Source of the DNA: Diploptera punctata
Lineage: Eukaryota > Arthropoda > Insecta > Blattodea > Blaberidae
Reading direction: 5' to 3'
DNA: 64,000 bases
NCBI GenBank assembly: GCA_030220185.1
Contig: JASPKZ010003416.1
Coordinates: 62,001-126,000, forward strand
Below, piece by piece: positions 63,391 through 64,000 of the stretch (its first letter is position 1; each line of letters begins with the position of its first letter). The translations under genes were made by a program, and so were the position numbers. Under the pieces are notes generated by a model. That model saw only the letters and a program-made list of their open reading frames with translations. It had not been told where the DNA came from and made no database searches.

Positions 63391-63664
63391 AGTGGAATGT
63401 AGGCTTTCACGGCCGGTAATCATGGTCGTAAAAGATTCCGGGCTATGTGGCCGTGGTCTATAACTGGGGTTTCTTCCAGACGTTTCTCCCTCAACTGCGG
63501 AGGGCATCTTCAGTGGCGAGCGCTAGAAGCTGTTGTTTCCCTGTCGTAGACAGGGAAACAACAGCTTCTAGCGCTCGCCACTGAAGATGCCCTCCGCAGT
63601 TGAGGGAGAAACGTCTGGAAGAAACCCCAGTTATAGACCACGGCCACATAGCCCGGAATCTTTT
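63391..63664. repeat. PF palindrome 5, inserted in SINE S5
   Basis: 274 bp flanked by the 15-bp TSD ACTATTGGTTATACT (63376-63390 and 63665-63679). An almost perfect inverted repeat turns near 63545 (CTGTCGTAGACAG). The right arm has CTGAAGA (63581-63587), CCCTC/GAGGG stem halves (63590-63594, 63602-63606) and GAAACGTC (63608-63615). The start AGTGGAATGTAGGCTTTCAC parallels 15457-15480. Confidence 0.9.
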
Positions 63665-63679
63665 ACTATTGGTTATACT

Positions 63680-64000
63680 CCTTGCCTCTGGCCCCGAGGG
63701 TCGTGGGTTCAAACCCGGTCGGGGTCGATGGATTTTTTAGGATGGAAAAATCCAAGGAGCAAGTCATCCGGGAGGGACTTTAAGCCGTGGGTCCCGAGTC
63801 TGAAGATATTCTGGCTCGTAAAAGATCCTTAAGCCCGAATGAAAAGGCCTCTAAGCAAAATTTACCGAATTTTCCTGTTCTAGTACTACCTTGGTTTCCT
63901 AGATGTCAGTATGAGACGGAACGCTGACCACGGACCACTCAAATGACATCTATACGAAAACAAGTGTAACTAAATTAGTATGGTTAAAATTCTTCCCTGT
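63680..64000 (+). mobile_element. SINE S5, right piece
   Basis: CCTTGCCTCTGGCCCCGAGG, B box GTGGGTTCAAACCCGG, GGATGGAAAAATCCAAGGAG, GACTTTAAGCCGTGGGTCCC to the window edge. The B box here is the best preserved of the family. Confidence 0.9.

Overview
The window is 64 kb of AT-rich animal DNA. I find no intact host gene, rRNA or ordinary tRNA gene in it. It is an accessory-type region built almost entirely of transposable-element remains, microsatellites and a few captured fragments. The element types point to an arthropod: LINE tails ending in HVARMGNER or YGHVRRM, tRNA-derived SINEs, a Penelope-like element with a GIY-YIG nuclease, hAT elements and a Helitron-like element. An insect of the cockroach/termite kind fits best. 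That is an inference, helped by a short fragment at 18.84-18.97 kb resembling a flavobacterial respiratory protein, since cockroaches carry the flavobacterial symbiont Blattabacterium.

Local family names used below. LINEs, all 5'-truncated and mostly broken: LINE-TTAG (HVARMGNER / GRPRMRW, 3' tail of GTTA or GTAA repeats); LINE-YGH (YGHVRRM / GRPRxSW); LINE-GAA (NERIPK / DVGRPRRRW / SPEQAA, tail of GAA repeats); LINE-YADD (RT palm motif visible, tail of GAT or GAA repeats); LINE-CR1L (WNSLPQEIRGCRTLASFK, tail of ATT repeats); LINE-ZK (C-terminal Cys-Cys-His-Cys knuckle). tRNA-derived SINEs: S1 (about 330 bp, seen about ten times), S2, S3, S4, S5 and S6. PF marks fold-back palindromes made of Penelope-like terminal sequence. 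R1 to R5 are other dispersed repeats.

Layout. 0-5 kb: repeat R1 and a Penelope-like element on the minus strand (RT C-terminus plus GIY-YIG). 5-13 kb: LINE-YADD and LINE-CR1L remains, two PF palindromes and SINEs. 13.2-16.4 kb: the longest LINE (endonuclease, RT and C-terminus), split by a SINE, a PF palindrome and a LINE-GAA piece, two of them with clean target-site duplications (TSDs). 16.4-28 kb: Helitron-like repeat, LINE pieces, and two captured fragments: an ActC/NrfD-like bacterial fragment at 18.84-18.97 kb and a mitochondrial cytochrome b fragment at 24.61-24.71 kb inside a LINE. 28-38 kb: SINE clusters, a tRNA-like palindrome, and two hAT elements (34.56-35.33 and 36.84-37.87 kb), the second with a perfect 8-bp TSD. 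38-54 kb: LINE-YGH and LINE-TTAG copies, a nested stack at 44.5-45.8 kb, and many AAT/ATT arrays. 54-64 kb: a 560-bp purine/pyrimidine tract, a 528-bp inverted-repeat element, nested LINEs at 58.8-60 kb, and a SINE split by a PF palindrome at the right edge.

Nothing here works as a pathway or operon. The story is one of layered insertion, in which TSDs give the order of events. Many trinucleotide arrays sit exactly at LINE 3' ends and look like retrotransposition tails.
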